From assembly GCA_036971475.1 (NCBI GenBank), contig JBAIZL010000005.1, forward strand, positions 240,601,823-240,665,822: 64,000 nt of DNA, given 5' to 3'. Shown in pieces: positions 33,426-46,901 of this stretch. The translations under genes and the position numbers were made by a program. The notes under the pieces were generated by a model that saw only the letters and a program-made list of their open reading frames with translations, did no database searches and was not told the DNA's origin. Within the stretch, counting starts at the first letter, position 1, and each line of letters opens with the position of its first letter. The DNA comes from Prosapia bicincta. Its lineage: Eukaryota > Arthropoda > Insecta > Hemiptera > Cercopidae.

Positions 33426-35627
33426 AGCATTATCTTTTAAAAGTTGAAGAATCATATAAAATCAGAATTAGAAACTAGATGTTGTTGAGGAAACTCACAA
33501 AGGTATTTAAACGTGCTTTAATGGAATTGTTTAGACTATTCATTTTTTGATTATTCATTCATTCAATTGTTGAGATTATTCATTCATTTTTTATTTCATG
33601 CACCGCACTTTTATTTATTTTGAATTTGTCATCTATTTTATAACAAATAAAATTTACAAACATTTTCTGGATGATCTGTTCGGGATTATGAGTCGCTATC
33701 TAATTATAACTATAATTTATACGTGAAATTCTAATAAAAGAGCAACCTTTTATTTAATTTGTGTGTAAAGTATGATCGGTTAACAGAATAAAACATTTTG
33801 TTTTTATTACTCGAATGTTATTTTTCTTTCTGTAACATACATTATTTAGTTTATATTTACTGATCAATATTATTTATTAGTGAATAAAAATAAGAATTTA
33901 CATTTCAAAATATGTTGTTAGAATGAATCAGGGAGCTGGTCACACAAGTAAACACTGACACTAATGCACATATCGCAATGGCTGCCATCGCTGTTTCCAA
34001 ACCTTTTTACAAAGTCAACCCAGAAAATGATTTACATGGCAGTCGGTCGAGTAGACCTTTTCTTTCCTTTAGTACAAGTAGCGATAATCGTACGTAAAAG
34101 AAACAGTATCTTAAAAGGTTCTTGGTTCTCTAACTGTTATTTTGGAAAACGTAAAAAACTTATTACAAAACCTTCTTTTAAAGCCTCCTGGCTAGAACTG
34201 CTCAACTGTAGTAATTTTCTATCAATGAAGAATAGAGATTTAATGGGATATGAATAATAAAATAGAAGTAGTAAAAATTTAAAAATACGCATTCCTATTG
34301 GGGCCATACATAGAATAAGTAAATAAAGGAGATAGTTTTGGGTTTGTGTGACTATCTGTCAGCAGAGATTGCTACAAAGCAATATTATCACGTACAAACT
34401 CTGGATATACAATTTTCAAATGTTTTAAAATCTCTAAGGGAATGTGTCAGTCTACTTAGTAAAGCGTCACCAGCATCCCAGCAACCTAATTTCAGTTTCA
34501 AGTCGGAGAAAAGTCAAGTCATGGAAAGTTTGGCACAGGACAAGGTTTTGCGTATGGTTGTACTTCTGGTCCCTGGCTGGTTGGTACATAGAAGATGTTT
34601 TCCTTGAAAAGATGGACTGAAAAAAACAAGGCTCGAAAATTTCATGACGATTGTGCAACGGAATTACGTATAAAAAGTAATAAAGCCAACTTCTGCTGTT
34701 TGTAGAAACAATAGGGTCCCGTACGTTTGATGTAGAATAGTTCTGATACTGATCAAATACATTGTGACAACTCGATAGAAAAACTAAGAGAATTTTTCAG
34801 AAAAAAGTGTAACAACCTACAAAACAGTCAAAATCTTTTTGTCTTCTTTCGCAGAGGCTAGTTTCTTCTTTCACTCTGCATATCACAGTGACGTGAATCA
34901 CTTTTTGTCGGTGAGGTTTTTGAACACCGCTTTCCCAGCTATATTCGTCTCCTTATTTGCATAATTTTACAATAAACTAATAATATTACTAAATAGAAAT
35001 TAAAGTATTAGTGTCATGAGGGAAACTGTTGAAGGTTGAATCAAAGAAGTTTCACATTAACAATTAAAACTGTTTGAAAAATGTTAAGATACTTTTAACA
35101 TGCCTTAATTGCAGTAGCATTATAGTAACATCACTATCACATTAAAATATTTTCATCAGTCAACCTTGCGGATATTATATATGAGGAGGAAATAAAAAGA
35201 TTGTGAACCTACGCGCAATGACTACAATAACAAATATAATTAACGTAGTTAAACAAGACCTTGTGGAATAAATTGAACTTGACTCAAAAAATATCGCCAC
35301 AAATTTAGTGTGTAAACAAGTAGGATTTATTACATTGTTTACCGAAATATTTTGCACTGTGTTGTCTGACAAGATAGTAGACTACATTATAAACATTATG
35401 TGTTATAAAAAACTTGAGGTGCTCTCTAGTTTCATTGACAGATTAACTTCCATAATACTAGTATCCTTCAAGAAGTATTTCAAATTTGTTTACCCTTTTG
35501 TTGCTAAAGTGTTGCTATACTGGTTAAAATACCACATCTACGACCATATTATACTCCTTGTTATATGCGTCTTCTTTGAGCATTGTTCATTTAAGAAAAT
35601 CCGAATTTTGTTATAATTTAATTGCAA
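33426..35627. other. Unannotated stretch
   Basis: ORFs of 60-102 codons (33964, 34338, 35308) show no recognisable motif. The part 33960-34900 has a more balanced composition than its surroundings and may be an old element remnant. Confidence 0.4.
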
Positions 35628-36790
35628 CTTAGAGGAAGATAGCGAAGAAACCTAAGACGAATTCGAAGAAGACAATGCATGCGGATTTTAGAAGGAAAAT
35701 GAACACGCACGTCATTTTTTATGACTTACGACATTAAAAGAGAGTTTCCATAATGCAAATAGAAAATGACGCAAGAACCTTATGTTTACAACCCAAAACT
35801 AACCTAAAGAGTTTGATTAACACAGGAAGTACTAGATCATTTATAAAAAAATCGATTGGATTCAATATTTTCAAAAATACACCAAAGCGAGTACCATTCG
35901 TAGTAAATACAGCCCATGGGGTATCAAAAGAAAATTTTAGCTGCAAAATTACGAATTTTTGGAAAGAAAATCGCCAAATGTTAGTCACTCGATTTCAAAA
36001 GACTTTGACTTGTTTCTTGGACTCGATAATATAAGAGAATTGAAAATTAATTTGGATTTTGTATACGATAAATTATTATTTTGTGACAAAAATACATTAT
36101 TTCAACACTGAAGAACCAAACAAAAATAATAACTCAAGTCCTGTTAAAAATAAATCTACATACTGTTTAATTAAAGCCGTAATAAGAAAACCATAAAAGT
36201 AAAAATTCTTAATATGAGCAATGGAGAAGAAATATTTCCCTATAAAATGTAAGATGGAATAGAAATACCGCAATGTACAGTAAAAGTCGAAAACGGAGTA
36301 GTTATTGCCCAGTAGTCAATAACACAACGGCGGATAAACGCTTAGAGATCAAACCAATGAACGTAGAACCGCTAAGTGATTTTAAAATTTATAATCTAAA
36401 CAGTAATCCTGTAACTGCAACAAATTTCAACATGTTAAATCACAAATATAATAAATTGGACTTTACAAAGATTAGAACAGATCATATCAAAGAAACGGAA
36501 AATATTCAAATTTATTTCTAAATATTCTGATTTATTCCACCAAGAAAATAATTGTTTGACATTTACCAATCATGTTAAACACATAGTTAGGACAACTGAC
36601 GTAACCCCTGTTTATACCAGAAACTATAGATACCCAGGAATTTATAGAAAGGAAGTAGATAAACAGATTCAAGAAATGCTCGCCCCAAAATTTATCAAAC
36701 CCTCTTTCTCACCTTGGAATTCATATTTATGGATTGTTCCAAAAAAATGCAGATGTTTCAGATAAACAAAAATTAGATTAGTGATTGAGT
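35628..36790 (+). pseudogene. gypsy fragment: gag end, protease, RT start
   Basis: Collinear with 10.68-11.95 kb of the intact gypsy: gag tail, the same TAATG junction at the protease start (35752-35756), SLINTGSTRSFIKKS where the catalytic Asp of DTG has become Asn, and the RT N-terminus (TFTNHVKHIVRTTD...YRYPGIYRKEVDKQ). Several shifts. It breaks off at an (AT)n tract. Confidence 0.9.
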
Positions 36791-36807
36791 TTAGAATAAT
36801 AAACACA

Positions 36808-36808
36808 T

Positions 36809-36903
<95 letters not shown>
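36808..36903 (+). repeat. (AT)n microsatellite
   Basis: About 48 AT units truncating the gypsy fragment; the next 660 bp hold nothing recognised. Confidence 0.95.
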
Positions 36904-36905
<2 letters not shown>

Positions 36906-37565
36906 GATAATTATTCATTCAACGATAAACTTAATATCGTACAATGGACAGCCAGTACTTATTTACAACAATCAGAAAATAACAAGACATACATATTGCA
37001 ACAGTAAAAATGGATTTAAAAGTAAATCCATTTTAGCTGACATCAACTATAATTTTTCATCAATTTCTACACTAGTTTCATTAAAAGTAAAAACATATGT
37101 ATTTTAAAAAAATAGAAATAATAATATAAGAGTCTATTTCGACCTATCACAGCCTTTCTGAATAATGTTTTATCGAACTTATTTATTTACATGATGAACA
37201 CGAAAAAACTGGCTATATTCTATTGATAAGATTTAATGGTTACATCTCAGACGTACTCTTTCGTAAGATGGATTTCTGGATTTCTGCCTCAGTGGTCACG
37301 TTGTAATATCAGACAATTCGCTCTGTGTTGCACTTCAAAAGGTTAAAGGGAGAAATTTTAAAAGCTACTAAAGCCAGATCACATACCGTAAAATGTAGAA
37401 CTGAACACCGTAGTAAATTTTAGGTTCACCGTCCGTAATTTTAAATATTTTTAAAGTGTAAAACCTAAAAATGTATAAAAATCAACATTTTCTTCATTAT
37501 GTTTCAAAAATCTGACTTCTAAAGCCAGGCAAAATTCATTAACTAAAATTAAACTAAGAATGTAA

Positions 37566-37736
37566 ATTTTAAAAGTTAAATTCGCGGTTACGCGTAACAT
37601 TGAAGTGAACTCAAGAAAAGAGACCCAGGAGGAATGCGAGATTGCTACGGAACGAAGCCGGGAACAAAACAAAGCCCAAGCTGAGACAAATCTGGTCAGG
37701 CATCTGCGAGATCCAGGAAACGGGTCGATTAAAAAG
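37566..37736 (+). CDS. Exon candidate, unknown product
   Basis: An open frame with a highly charged, codon-balanced stretch (NSRKETQEECEIATERSREQ) ends at a good donor, AAG/gtaaga. Composition differs from the AT-rich flanks. No acceptor was fixed and no family is recognised; the frame upstream is simply open for 57 codons. Confidence 0.25.
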
Positions 37737-37924
37737 GTAAGATTTCTATTAAATACATAAAGTTTTTTTTTTTAAATACATAACTTCTTAAAATTAATTA
37801 TTTCTGCCGAAAATGATAAATAAAGTAATTCTATTAAATTTAAAATGTCATGAATGAACCATGTTTTGAAAATGGCTTTGTCAAAGGTAGATTTGACGTA
37901 ACATTGGGGAGATGTGTCGCCATA

Positions 37925-38715
37925 TTGGCTGATGTCATAGAATAGCAGCTGATGTTATAGAATCCCAGCTGATGTCATAGAAACCCAGCGGATGTCATAG
38001 AAACCCAGCTGATTTCATAGAAACCCAGCTGATGTCATAAATCCCAGCTGATGTCATAGAGTTCCAGCTGATGTCGTAGAAACCCTGCTGATGTCATAGA
38101 ATCCCAGCTGATTCCATAGAAACCCAGCTGATGTCTTAGAATCCCAGCTAATATCATAGAATTCCAGCTGATGTCATAGAATCCCAGCTGATGTCATAGA
38201 ATCCCAACTGATGTCATAAATCACAGCTGATGTCATAGAGTCCCAGCTGATGCCCTAGAAACCCTGCTGATGTCATAGAATCCCAGCTGATGTCATAGAA
38301 ACCTAGCTGATGCCATAGAAACCCAGCTGATGTCATAGAATCCCAACTGATGTCATAGAAACCTAGCTGACGACATAGAGTCCCAGCTGATGTCATAGAA
38401 TCCCAGCTGATGTCATAGAGTCCCAGCTGATGTCATAGAATAACAGCTGATTTCATAGAGTCCCAGCGGATGTCATAGAATATCAGCTGATGAAATAGAA
38501 TCCCAACTGATGTCACAGAAACCCTGTTGATGTCATAGAAACCTAGCAGATGTCATAGAATCCCAACTGATGTCATAGAATCCCAACTGATGTCACAGAA
38601 ACCCTGTTGATGTCATAGAAACCTAGCTGATGTTATAGAATCCCAGCTGATGTCATAGAGTCCCAGCTGATGTCATAGAATACCAGCTGATGTCATAGAA
38701 ATCTGGCTGAAGTCA
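37925..38715 (+). repeat. 20-bp minisatellite, about 39 units
   Basis: Unit gtcatagaatcccagctgat with scattered substitutions (cagctg to cggctg, gtcata to gtcaca). No unique spacers, so not CRISPR-like. Short ORFs here are artefacts. Confidence 0.97.
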
Positions 38716-38719
38716 AAGA

Positions 38720-39299
38720 TGGAGCTCATCCCAATAGTGAATGTAAACAAACGTTTCTAGAAAATAAATTATACTTGAAATAATTCCTTGTTTATTCATG
38801 TACATAAGATTAGTATTATCTGTAACCAAAATAAATCAATAGTCGAATCTTTTGTAAACTAGGAAAGATTTAAAGCAAATGACGAGAGGGGTTGCTGCAA
38901 AAGTACTCAGTATCGAAATCAGTGTAGTTACTTGTAAGGAGAAAAAAGGACCAAAATTAAATAAATTTATTGAATAATATGCTAAGAGCTTTACATGTTG
39001 CCCTAATGAAGATTAAGGGACCTTTTCAAGTTTGGTAATAGTTTATAATAGGAACCTTAAGTGGTTTTAGAAAGGAAAAGTATATAAAATAACCCAGTAG
39101 AAAGGGCTGTACAAAGAGCTGGTTAATAATTATCAATTTTGAATGTTTATGCAAAATTATCAGGAGACATAAATAATCCTAATATTCTTATTTATTGAAA
39201 TAATTTTAAGATATACAGAAAATAAAAGTATTGTTTAAAAAACGAACAATCGTCAAACAGACAATACATTTAATATTAATTGGTTAATGTCATAAGTAT

Positions 39300-39373
<74 letters not shown>

Positions 39374-40544
39374 TACATACATGTTGAATTTACAATTTGT
39401 GTTTTAAAATGTAGATATAAATACGATGTTTAGGTAAAGTAAAATTTTCTAATGATATTATTTCTGAATATGAGTTACATTTTCCATAAGTTTCGTTGAT
39501 TTAAATATGTGAGATTTATTTAATGATTTTGATGTTTAATATGTGACAAGTCTTTATAATTTGTATATATAAATATGTGTGATATTTTTTTTAATATATT
39601 TTCGATGTAAATAATAAGGAAATATTCCACATATATTTAATGGTAAATCAAGAAGTAAATTTTTATTTTCACAAATATTTCGGTTTATTTAGAAGGACGG
39701 TAAATTTTAAACTTACATAGATTTGGTATAAATTTTAATATGTGTTATTTTCTCGTATAATTTTGAATCTTGAATAAATTTTTATTTTCTCAAATATTTC
39801 GGTTTATTTAGAAGGACGGTAAATTTTAAACTTACATAGATTTGGTATAAATTGTGTTATGTGTTATTTTCTCTTATAATTTTGAATCTTGAATATGTGA
39901 AAGTTTTTAGTAAAATGGGACTCATTTGTATATGTGGTTTCTATTATGAAATCATAAGTTTAAACATGTTTGTTTTTTCAGGGAAAATTTTGTGTATTTT
40001 AATATAATATAAATTTGACTGTAAAACGTAAGTTTTCAGGATATAAATATATGCCAAAATTAAGTCTATTTTCAAGACGTTACGTTTTTCAAAGATTTAC
40101 ATTTGGATTAAAGGGTTACAATTGTTTAAAGTATTTAACTAATGAGCTACGGCAAAGTCATTAAAAAGAACAATGTATTCATTTATAAATTTTTGTTTGG
40201 TTTCGGAAGTTCTGTTAAATGAAGAATTATAGTTTTGTGAGAAGTTTAAAATTGTAAAATTGATTAATCTATGATAAAGCGTAAAATAGATATAGAATAA
40301 ATAAAAACAATGTTTCTACTAGCTTGCAAATTGAGTAAAAATGTATTTGATAAACAATTTTCTTATAGAATCCTAGTGGATTGCATTACCATGGTTCCAA
40401 ATGCCTCTAAGGAGACCGTTCCCTGGAAAACAAAACTCAAAGGGTTAGGTTTTCGCAAGTTAGGTTTTTTTTATAAAAAAAAGTCCTGTGCCTGGTTCTC
40501 TGGCAGATTTAGGCAAGTGTTAGCATAGGGCTGACTTCGGTCGT
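38720..40544. other. Unannotated stretch with (CT)n(AT)n and a local duplication
   Basis: (CT)n at 39301-39331 runs into (AT)n. A ~110-bp tandem duplication lies at 39660-39885 (aaatttttattttcacaaat...). No gene seen. Confidence 0.5.
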
Positions 40545-40665
40545 CGAAGCTTTTTTAAAATTTTATCGGCGTTGGCCCTAAGTGCATCGGGTGACGCACG
40601 TTGGCACGGCTTGGGTGGAGCATGCGCCGGCGCGAGCTAGGCCGTCGCAGTGTGTGTGTGGAAGA
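40545..40665. other. GC-rich island in AT-rich DNA
   Basis: About 120 bp with gcatgcgccggcgcgagcta and gtcgtcgaagc, much richer in GC and CpG than the flanks. Might be a promoter, an exon or a foreign insert; no motif decides. Confidence 0.4.
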
Positions 40666-40875
40666 TTCTTGAAAATATCACCTTTTTCTAACTATTTAGT
40701 TCATTGTTCTATTTTTTTTAGGTTTCGGGACAAGGGAAAATGTTTACTTTGTGAACGAAATTTTTATTTAAAACTATAGAAAACTCATGTATTACAAGGC
40801 TGTGCCTTTGCCTCAGGCAATAACCAAAGAGACTCTCGTCTGCAAGGTATTCTGTTGCATTCTGAAGCCATCTCT

Positions 40876-41045
40876 CTACCTGCATCTCTCAACAGCTCTA
40901 TGCCACATTCCTCCGGCTACGTTCGTCAAAATACCCTTAGGCTCAAATACAATAGGTATACTTGTCTTCGTAGCTATCTGGAATTCAAATTTTTGCAAAA
41001 GCTGTACAATTGCTATTTTAATTATCAATGGGCCGAATTTCAATC
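40876..41045 (-). CDS. Cytochrome P450 (CYP6-like) terminal exon
   Basis: Acceptor tattttacag precedes 41045. The exon encodes GLKFGPLIIKIAIVQLLQKF, then PIVFEPKG and a C-terminal GGMWHRAVERC, the stretch that follows the heme-binding Cys in insect CYP3-clan enzymes (…CIG.RFG..K..L…FE…P..F.PKG…W). The splice position just after the heme Cys is usual for CYP6. AATAAA on the minus strand near 40770 fits a poly(A) signal. The upstream heme exon was not found in the next 5 kb, so this may be a stranded fragment of a host gene with long introns or a pseudogene. Confidence 0.7.
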
Positions 41046-41074
41046 CTGTAAAATAAGAGAAGTTTTTGAAATAG

Positions 41075-41137
<63 letters not shown>

Positions 41138-41429
41138 AAACGTCGATATCTTACATGATAGCAAAATAATTGTTTTTCGTAATATGCTGACAAAACAAGT
41201 TATCATTTATATTATCATGGTTTGCTTATTTCTAGTTTGATTATTTTATTCGTTTCATAAATTTTTAACCTTACTATATGCGATATTTTGTGGTAACCAT
41301 GGCTACAGTTTAAGCTTGCACATTGGAGGTTTAGGCGACAACGGGATGGGAGGGAATAATTCGCACACACACACACACACACACACACAGAAACACACAC
41401 TCACACACACACACAAACACACACACTCT

Positions 41430-41521
<92 letters not shown>
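41075..41521 (+). repeat. (AT)n and (CA)n microsatellites
   Basis: (TA)n at 41076-41135, which lies in the presumed P450 intron, and (CA)n at 41364-41521. The six-frame ORFs here are repeat artefacts. Confidence 0.97.
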
Positions 41522-41524
<3 letters not shown>

Positions 41525-41529
41525 GTGTT

Positions 41530-42476
41530 TGTGGACATTTGGCCGGTTCATTAGATCTAGTGAAGTAATCAACTTGAAATTTTGTATATATCTGTTAAAT
41601 ATTGTTATTAGTAAACGCACAACTTGTCCTTTTATGTAACTTGAAATTTAAATTCACGTTTTATAAATTCCTTCTGAGGACGCAGTTACAGTGTGCAAAC
41701 TCACTTGTGGATGGTATGTTGGGGGCTCTCTGCCTGACTATTATCGATCTGAGTCATCACTTCCGTACGTGACCGATGTTTACGTCTATGATCATAAGAA
41801 GTTGAGATAACACCTAGTAGTATGATAAAAAGAAAGCTAGATTAGTCTGGTCTGCAAAGCTTACAGATGAAGCCAAAGTAGATTACATTTGTGTGATCCA
41901 TCGGAAAGTTAGACCGTGACATTAAATACTTTTGCTTTCAGCCTTTATTAAGTTCTGCAATATTCTCAAAAAAATTGATGCATTTAAAAAAAATAAATTC
42001 ATGTTTTCTTCACTCTGCAAGTTTAATCATGATTGAAATTTTATTCTATATATATTACAAAGTTTTACATTTAACTCTTTAAAAAAAATAATTATTCGTT
42101 AAAAATAGTAACAATAGTAAACCATTAAAAATATTTTTTCTTGATTTATAAACACAAGGAGCTATAAAATTCTGTCAAAATTATTTTTTTATAAAAATGA
42201 AAACAATAACAATTTTTATCTGTTAAAGTAATGCAAAATGCCTGCCTACAGGTGGAACATAATATAGATTATTTTGTAAAAAAAAAATCTAAAATCCTAT
42301 TCCACGGTACCGTATAATTGTATATATATCAATTGGCGGTTTTTTATTTACATATATAACTTGTATGATTGCCAAAAATGTAGGCTTCTTATTTCTGACA
42401 AATAAAAACAAAAATTATATTCAGTTTTATCTATGTATACAAACTTAAAATTCAATTAATAAAAAAAACCAAGGTT
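41530..42476. other. Unannotated AT-rich stretch
   Basis: No gene or repeat end recognised. Confidence 0.5.
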
Positions 42477-44240
42477 TTACAGAATATTGCAAATTTTATT
42501 TATGCCTCCCAAAATATATAGATTGAATGTGTTTGTATGTGAAATAAAACATAAACTCGTTCCTACAAACACGGCAAAATAACAACGGATACTCCAAAAC
42601 AAGCTAGGCAATTGTGACTGAATAGCCTCGCCTACACAATTTAATCAAACATAACTTTATAGCTATGTGCTAGTTTTGATAGGTGTGAAATAAATAATTA
42701 GTTACAACACCAATTACTTAGAACTAAATGAAATATCAGGGTGATTTTTTCTAAATCTTCCGTTTTGTGTTTGAAGCGCGAACAACTAAAGTTAATGTAT
42801 ACGATTTAAGATTTACAAAACGTATACAAATTCAACACCACGTATAAAAATGTATGAAATTGCCGATGGCAATTTGGAGCGTATGTAAAAGTTTAGAGCC
42901 CCCTTTCTCGAATAGTGTCACTATTCGCTTAAGCAACTAAAACATTATTATAACCAGTGTAACACAGGTCTTCATGTTGCACGTTTAAAACGTGTGTGGT
43001 CATTTTAGTGTAATTGTGGAAATAGTTGTGATAAGCCTAACTTCGCTACCTTCTTTCATAAGTTGGGGATGACTCTGGACATACCATAGGATTAGTAAAC
43101 TCACAGCAACTGAAAACGATGTAAATCCCTTGGTAACATAAACATTCCAGAATCTTATTTTTATGTGTTCAGAAACCATTATGCATTTGTTGAACCTAAT
43201 ATTTTCTTATTTCACCTAATTCTAAACGGGGAAACTATTATTCTCGAAGCTGATTTTAGGAACCTAGAAACATATCCATTAATATATATTTGTATTGTTT
43301 TATTATTTAGATGTCTTCACCGATTAGTATTAAAATAATATATATAATTTAATTTTAGGAAAATGTTTGAAGAAACTATTGCTCGATTTAAATTAACCTA
43401 GATATTTTATTTGTTTGCGTAAAACTCACAATATGACAAGGTCCAGTTTTATCCGAGAAGGATGCAAAGATATAAACAATATTTTTCTTTTCCGTTTACT
43501 GTGAAATGTTTTTACACTAGCCTTCTGTTATATAATAACATGATTTTATTTGTTATTTCAAGACATTGACCAAATCTACACGTAAAATTTTCAAGTCTTA
43601 CGATTTGATAGCTATTATACCAATATTTAGTCGCCATAATTCATCCTTTCATATTTGAAAACTACTCTAGGCCTGTGTGGCTCTAGACGTTGCGGGAGCA
43701 TGGGCAATTCATTATAACTTTCTAGTGCTGGGGACTTAATGGGATAAAATGATTCAGTTACTTAATGCTGATTCAGGATTTTACGTATATTCTTGAAATT
43801 AATTTATTAAGCCTAAACCATTACTGTTTACTACATCATTCATGTTCTAATGTGGTATTTATAAATTGATGTTTCTTAGAGCGAAGTTCTAAAATAAACA
43901 CTCTTGTTTAAAACGAAGAGAAATAATATGGAAAATAAACAACCAACTATAAATATAACTTTTACTATGGAATTACACTCAATATATTACATAGATAGTT
44001 CAACTCGTGTAACATAATGTTACGGCGGCTCGGAGATACTGATAGCGAATTGTTAGTTAGTTCAGTCTTTTCATACATAAACTTAAAATATTAGGCTATA
44101 ATTTGATGGCCTAAATTAAAATCTATATTATAAATCATGATTTTATTTTATATTTCTATTGATTGTGGTTCAACCTTGCGTCGTTAAGCCATAATCCATA
44201 ATCGGTGGATTCGCGACATTGTATTGAACAGAAGTAAGGA
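42477..44240 (+). repeat. Segmental duplication with the uninterrupted Maverick target
   Basis: Collinear with 45250-46250 plus 61866-62605. At ~43431-43443 it reads aatatgacaaggtccagttt straight through, where the other copy has the Maverick flanked by gacaag on both sides. Confidence 0.85.
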
Positions 44241-44340
44241 GCTATGGCGCCCACAAAATGCGGTGTACAGGTTCAGGCCTTTATATTGCAGAATAACAAT
44301 TAGCTTGATATGGTATCATAAACAATAGTGTTCCTTAACA

Positions 44341-44543
44341 CAAATAAATAAAATCTCTATACCACAAAATTACATTTTTCTTTTATTTAAAACCTTGTGT
44401 ACATCTCGATTGCATAGCAATCATCCTCAGAAGTAATTACAATATATATTTTTTTAATTACATCTGAAGATGATTGCTATACAATCGAAATGTACATAAT
44501 AAAAGAAAAACGTCATTTGTGGCATAGAGGTTTAATTTATTTA
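44341..44543. mobile_element. Second fold-back element with mirrored hammerhead-like motifs
   Basis: Arms of ~85-95 bp are inverted copies (outer taaataaaatctctatacca / tggcatagaggtttaattta). Minus-strand motif 44393-44430 has CTGAGGA and GAGA in place of GAAA; plus-strand motif 44460-44500 has CTGAAGA, stem II GATTG/CAATC, GAAA and the same tgtaca stem III. Same architecture as 23820-24210. Confidence 0.7.
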
Positions 44544-45119
44544 TAGTAAACATTTCGCTACAGTTGTTTTATACAGTTAATAAGAGTCCCTTACGTTCAA
44601 TGTAAAATTACTCTGACACTAACTATAAAAGATTGTTAATTGATGAAAGATAAAACAATCTCTCAAAATTATAATAACATCTGTTTAGTTAGTTAAACGT
44701 CCATAAGATACATACATTAATACATCGGTTTTTGAACAATCCTAAGCCTCTGGGGGGCGGAGCCATTTGGTTGGATATACACTAACCTTAACAAAGCATC
44801 GTGAGAATATGTTAAACAATACCTCCGAATTTACATATACATATATACATACATTTATATAACCATTATGAAAATATGTTAACCAATTTCTCCAAATGTC
44901 ATTAAAATGTTCAGTGGTTTAGGCGGTCATAAGATACATACACACTTACATTGGTTTTAGAACCATCCTTAGCCACTGGGGCAGAGCCCTGTTAATACAT
45001 CTATTCCAAACCTCAAACGAACCATCCTTGGAATGTGTCAAACAACTTCATAAATTTCTGTTCAACGGTTTAGGCGTGTATAACATACATACTCACATAC
45101 ATACATACAAACATTCATT

Positions 45120-45163
<44 letters not shown>

Positions 45164-45166
45164 TGT

Positions 45167-45212
<46 letters not shown>

Positions 45213-45249
45213 TTTGACAAATAAAACAAACATTAATTCTAACTGTATC
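44544..45249 (+). repeat. AT-rich stretch with a local tandem duplication and (GT)n
   Basis: Related blocks at ~44690-44800, 44880-45000 and 45010-45100 (caataagatacatacac-like, tcctaagcc.ctggggc) are diverged copies of one unit; (GT)n at 45129-45210. No gene. Confidence 0.6.
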
Positions 45250-46250
45250 AAAACTCCAGGATTACAGGATATTCCAAATCTCCTTCATACCTCCCAAAAT
45301 GTATAGATTGAATATATTTGTAAGTAAAATAAAACACAAACTCTTTTCAACAAAGACTACAAAATAGCAACGGTTAATCCAAAACAAGCTAAGGAAGTGA
45401 GGCCGAATAACCTGGCCTACCTTTTTTTTAAAAAATAATAACTTTATAGCTACATACTACTTTTGATAGGTATAAAATAAATAATTAGTACAATACCAGT
45501 TGCCTACAACTAAATTAAATACCAGGGTGATTTTTTCAAAATCTTTCGTTTTATGTTTGAAACGCGAACAACTAAAGTTAATCTATAAGATTTAAATCAT
45601 AATATGATTTGTGTTTAAAATCTTCATACGGTTTAATATGATTAACAAAACGTATACAATTGTAACACGATGTTTAAAAATGTATGAAATTACCGATTGC
45701 ATGTATTTAAAAGCTTGGAGCCTCTTTTCTCGAACAGTTTCACTTTCGATTAAAGCTACTAAAACATCATTATAACCCAGGACTTCAAGTAGCTTGTTTA
45801 AAAACGTGGGTGGTCATTTTAGGGTAATTGTGGAAATAGTTGTGATAAAACTAACATTGCTACCTTTTTTCATAATCTGGGCATGACTCTGGACATACCG
45901 TAGTATTAGTAAACTCACAGCAACTGAAAACGTGATGTAAATCCCGTGGTAAAATAAACACAGAATCTTACTTTTATGTGTTACGCAATCATTATTAATT
46001 TGTTGAGCCTAATTTTGACATTTTGACCTAATCCGAAAAGTGAAAACGATGGTAAGCCAAGCGGATTTCGCTAACTTAGAAACATATCCACTAATATCTA
46101 TTTGTATTGTTTTATTATTTAAATGTCTTCACCGATTAAAATAAAATAATATGTAAATTTTATTTTAGAAAACCTTTGAAAAAAACTATTACCCTATTTA
46201 AATTACCCTCCATGATTTCTTTGTTATTCTACAACTTACAATATGACAAG
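45250..46250 (+). repeat. Segmental duplication, copy carrying the Maverick (left flank)
   Basis: Diverged copy of 42477-43440. Ends with gacaag (46245-46250), the left target duplication. Confidence 0.85.
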
Positions 46251-46830
46251 AGTAGTAATGGGTATACTTTATCCCCCCAATGAGAGAGCAGTATTTGTTA
46301 CCCCCACCCCATCCTAATCCCCGCCCCTTTTGTTTGATAGGTCGATGATGGTAGTGAAGATGGCGTCCACGCCCCGCCCCTGGTGTTTGATAGGTTGCTG
46401 GTCGAGGTGGGGGAGCGGAAGGGTCACCTTGTTCTGATAGGTCGATGATGGTAGTGAAGATGGCGTCCACGCCCCGCCCCTGGTGTTTGATAGGTTGCTG
46501 GTCGAGGTGCGGAAGGGCCATCTTGTTCTGGTGGTGACGTAAGTTTTGGAAAAAAATATAATTCTGCGTTCGGGAATGGAACCTAGGACGTTTGGTTTGC
46601 TGGCGTGTGACGCTAGCGACTGAACTACGAGGCGTTCAGTTGTGCGTTACTGTATGATGGGGGTACAAGTAGGTGAGTGTTGGATGCGGGAATGGTGAGA
46701 AATTTCGGTTGTATAGAATAAGAGTAATACGTGTATTTCTAATAAAGATGAATTTATTGAAAAAAATATGAATAATAAAAATATATGGACAAGTATATAC
46801 AAATACGTAATTTAAATACAATATATATAA
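46251..46830. repeat. Left TIR of Maverick copy 2
   Basis: Pairs with ~61325-61865. Contains a 100-bp tandem duplication (46336-46435, 46436-46535) with gccccgcccctggtgtttga, and, on the minus strand, tRNA-like boxes A (46617-46627, TAGTTCAGTCG) and B (46573-46583), again 44 bp apart. Confidence 0.93.
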
Positions 46831-46901
46831 ATCGAACAATAATTTTAAGTCTGAATTTAGAGAAAAGACTTCATTAACGAATACTACGATAATTTAAACA
46901 A

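Noticed and set aside
33964..35616. ORFs at 33964, 34338 and 35308 as host genes
   Set aside because: No recognisable domain, codon use like the AT-rich background, no splice or promoter context.
37925..38715. CRISPR-like array
   Set aside because: Units are contiguous 20-mers without spacers; eukaryotic context.
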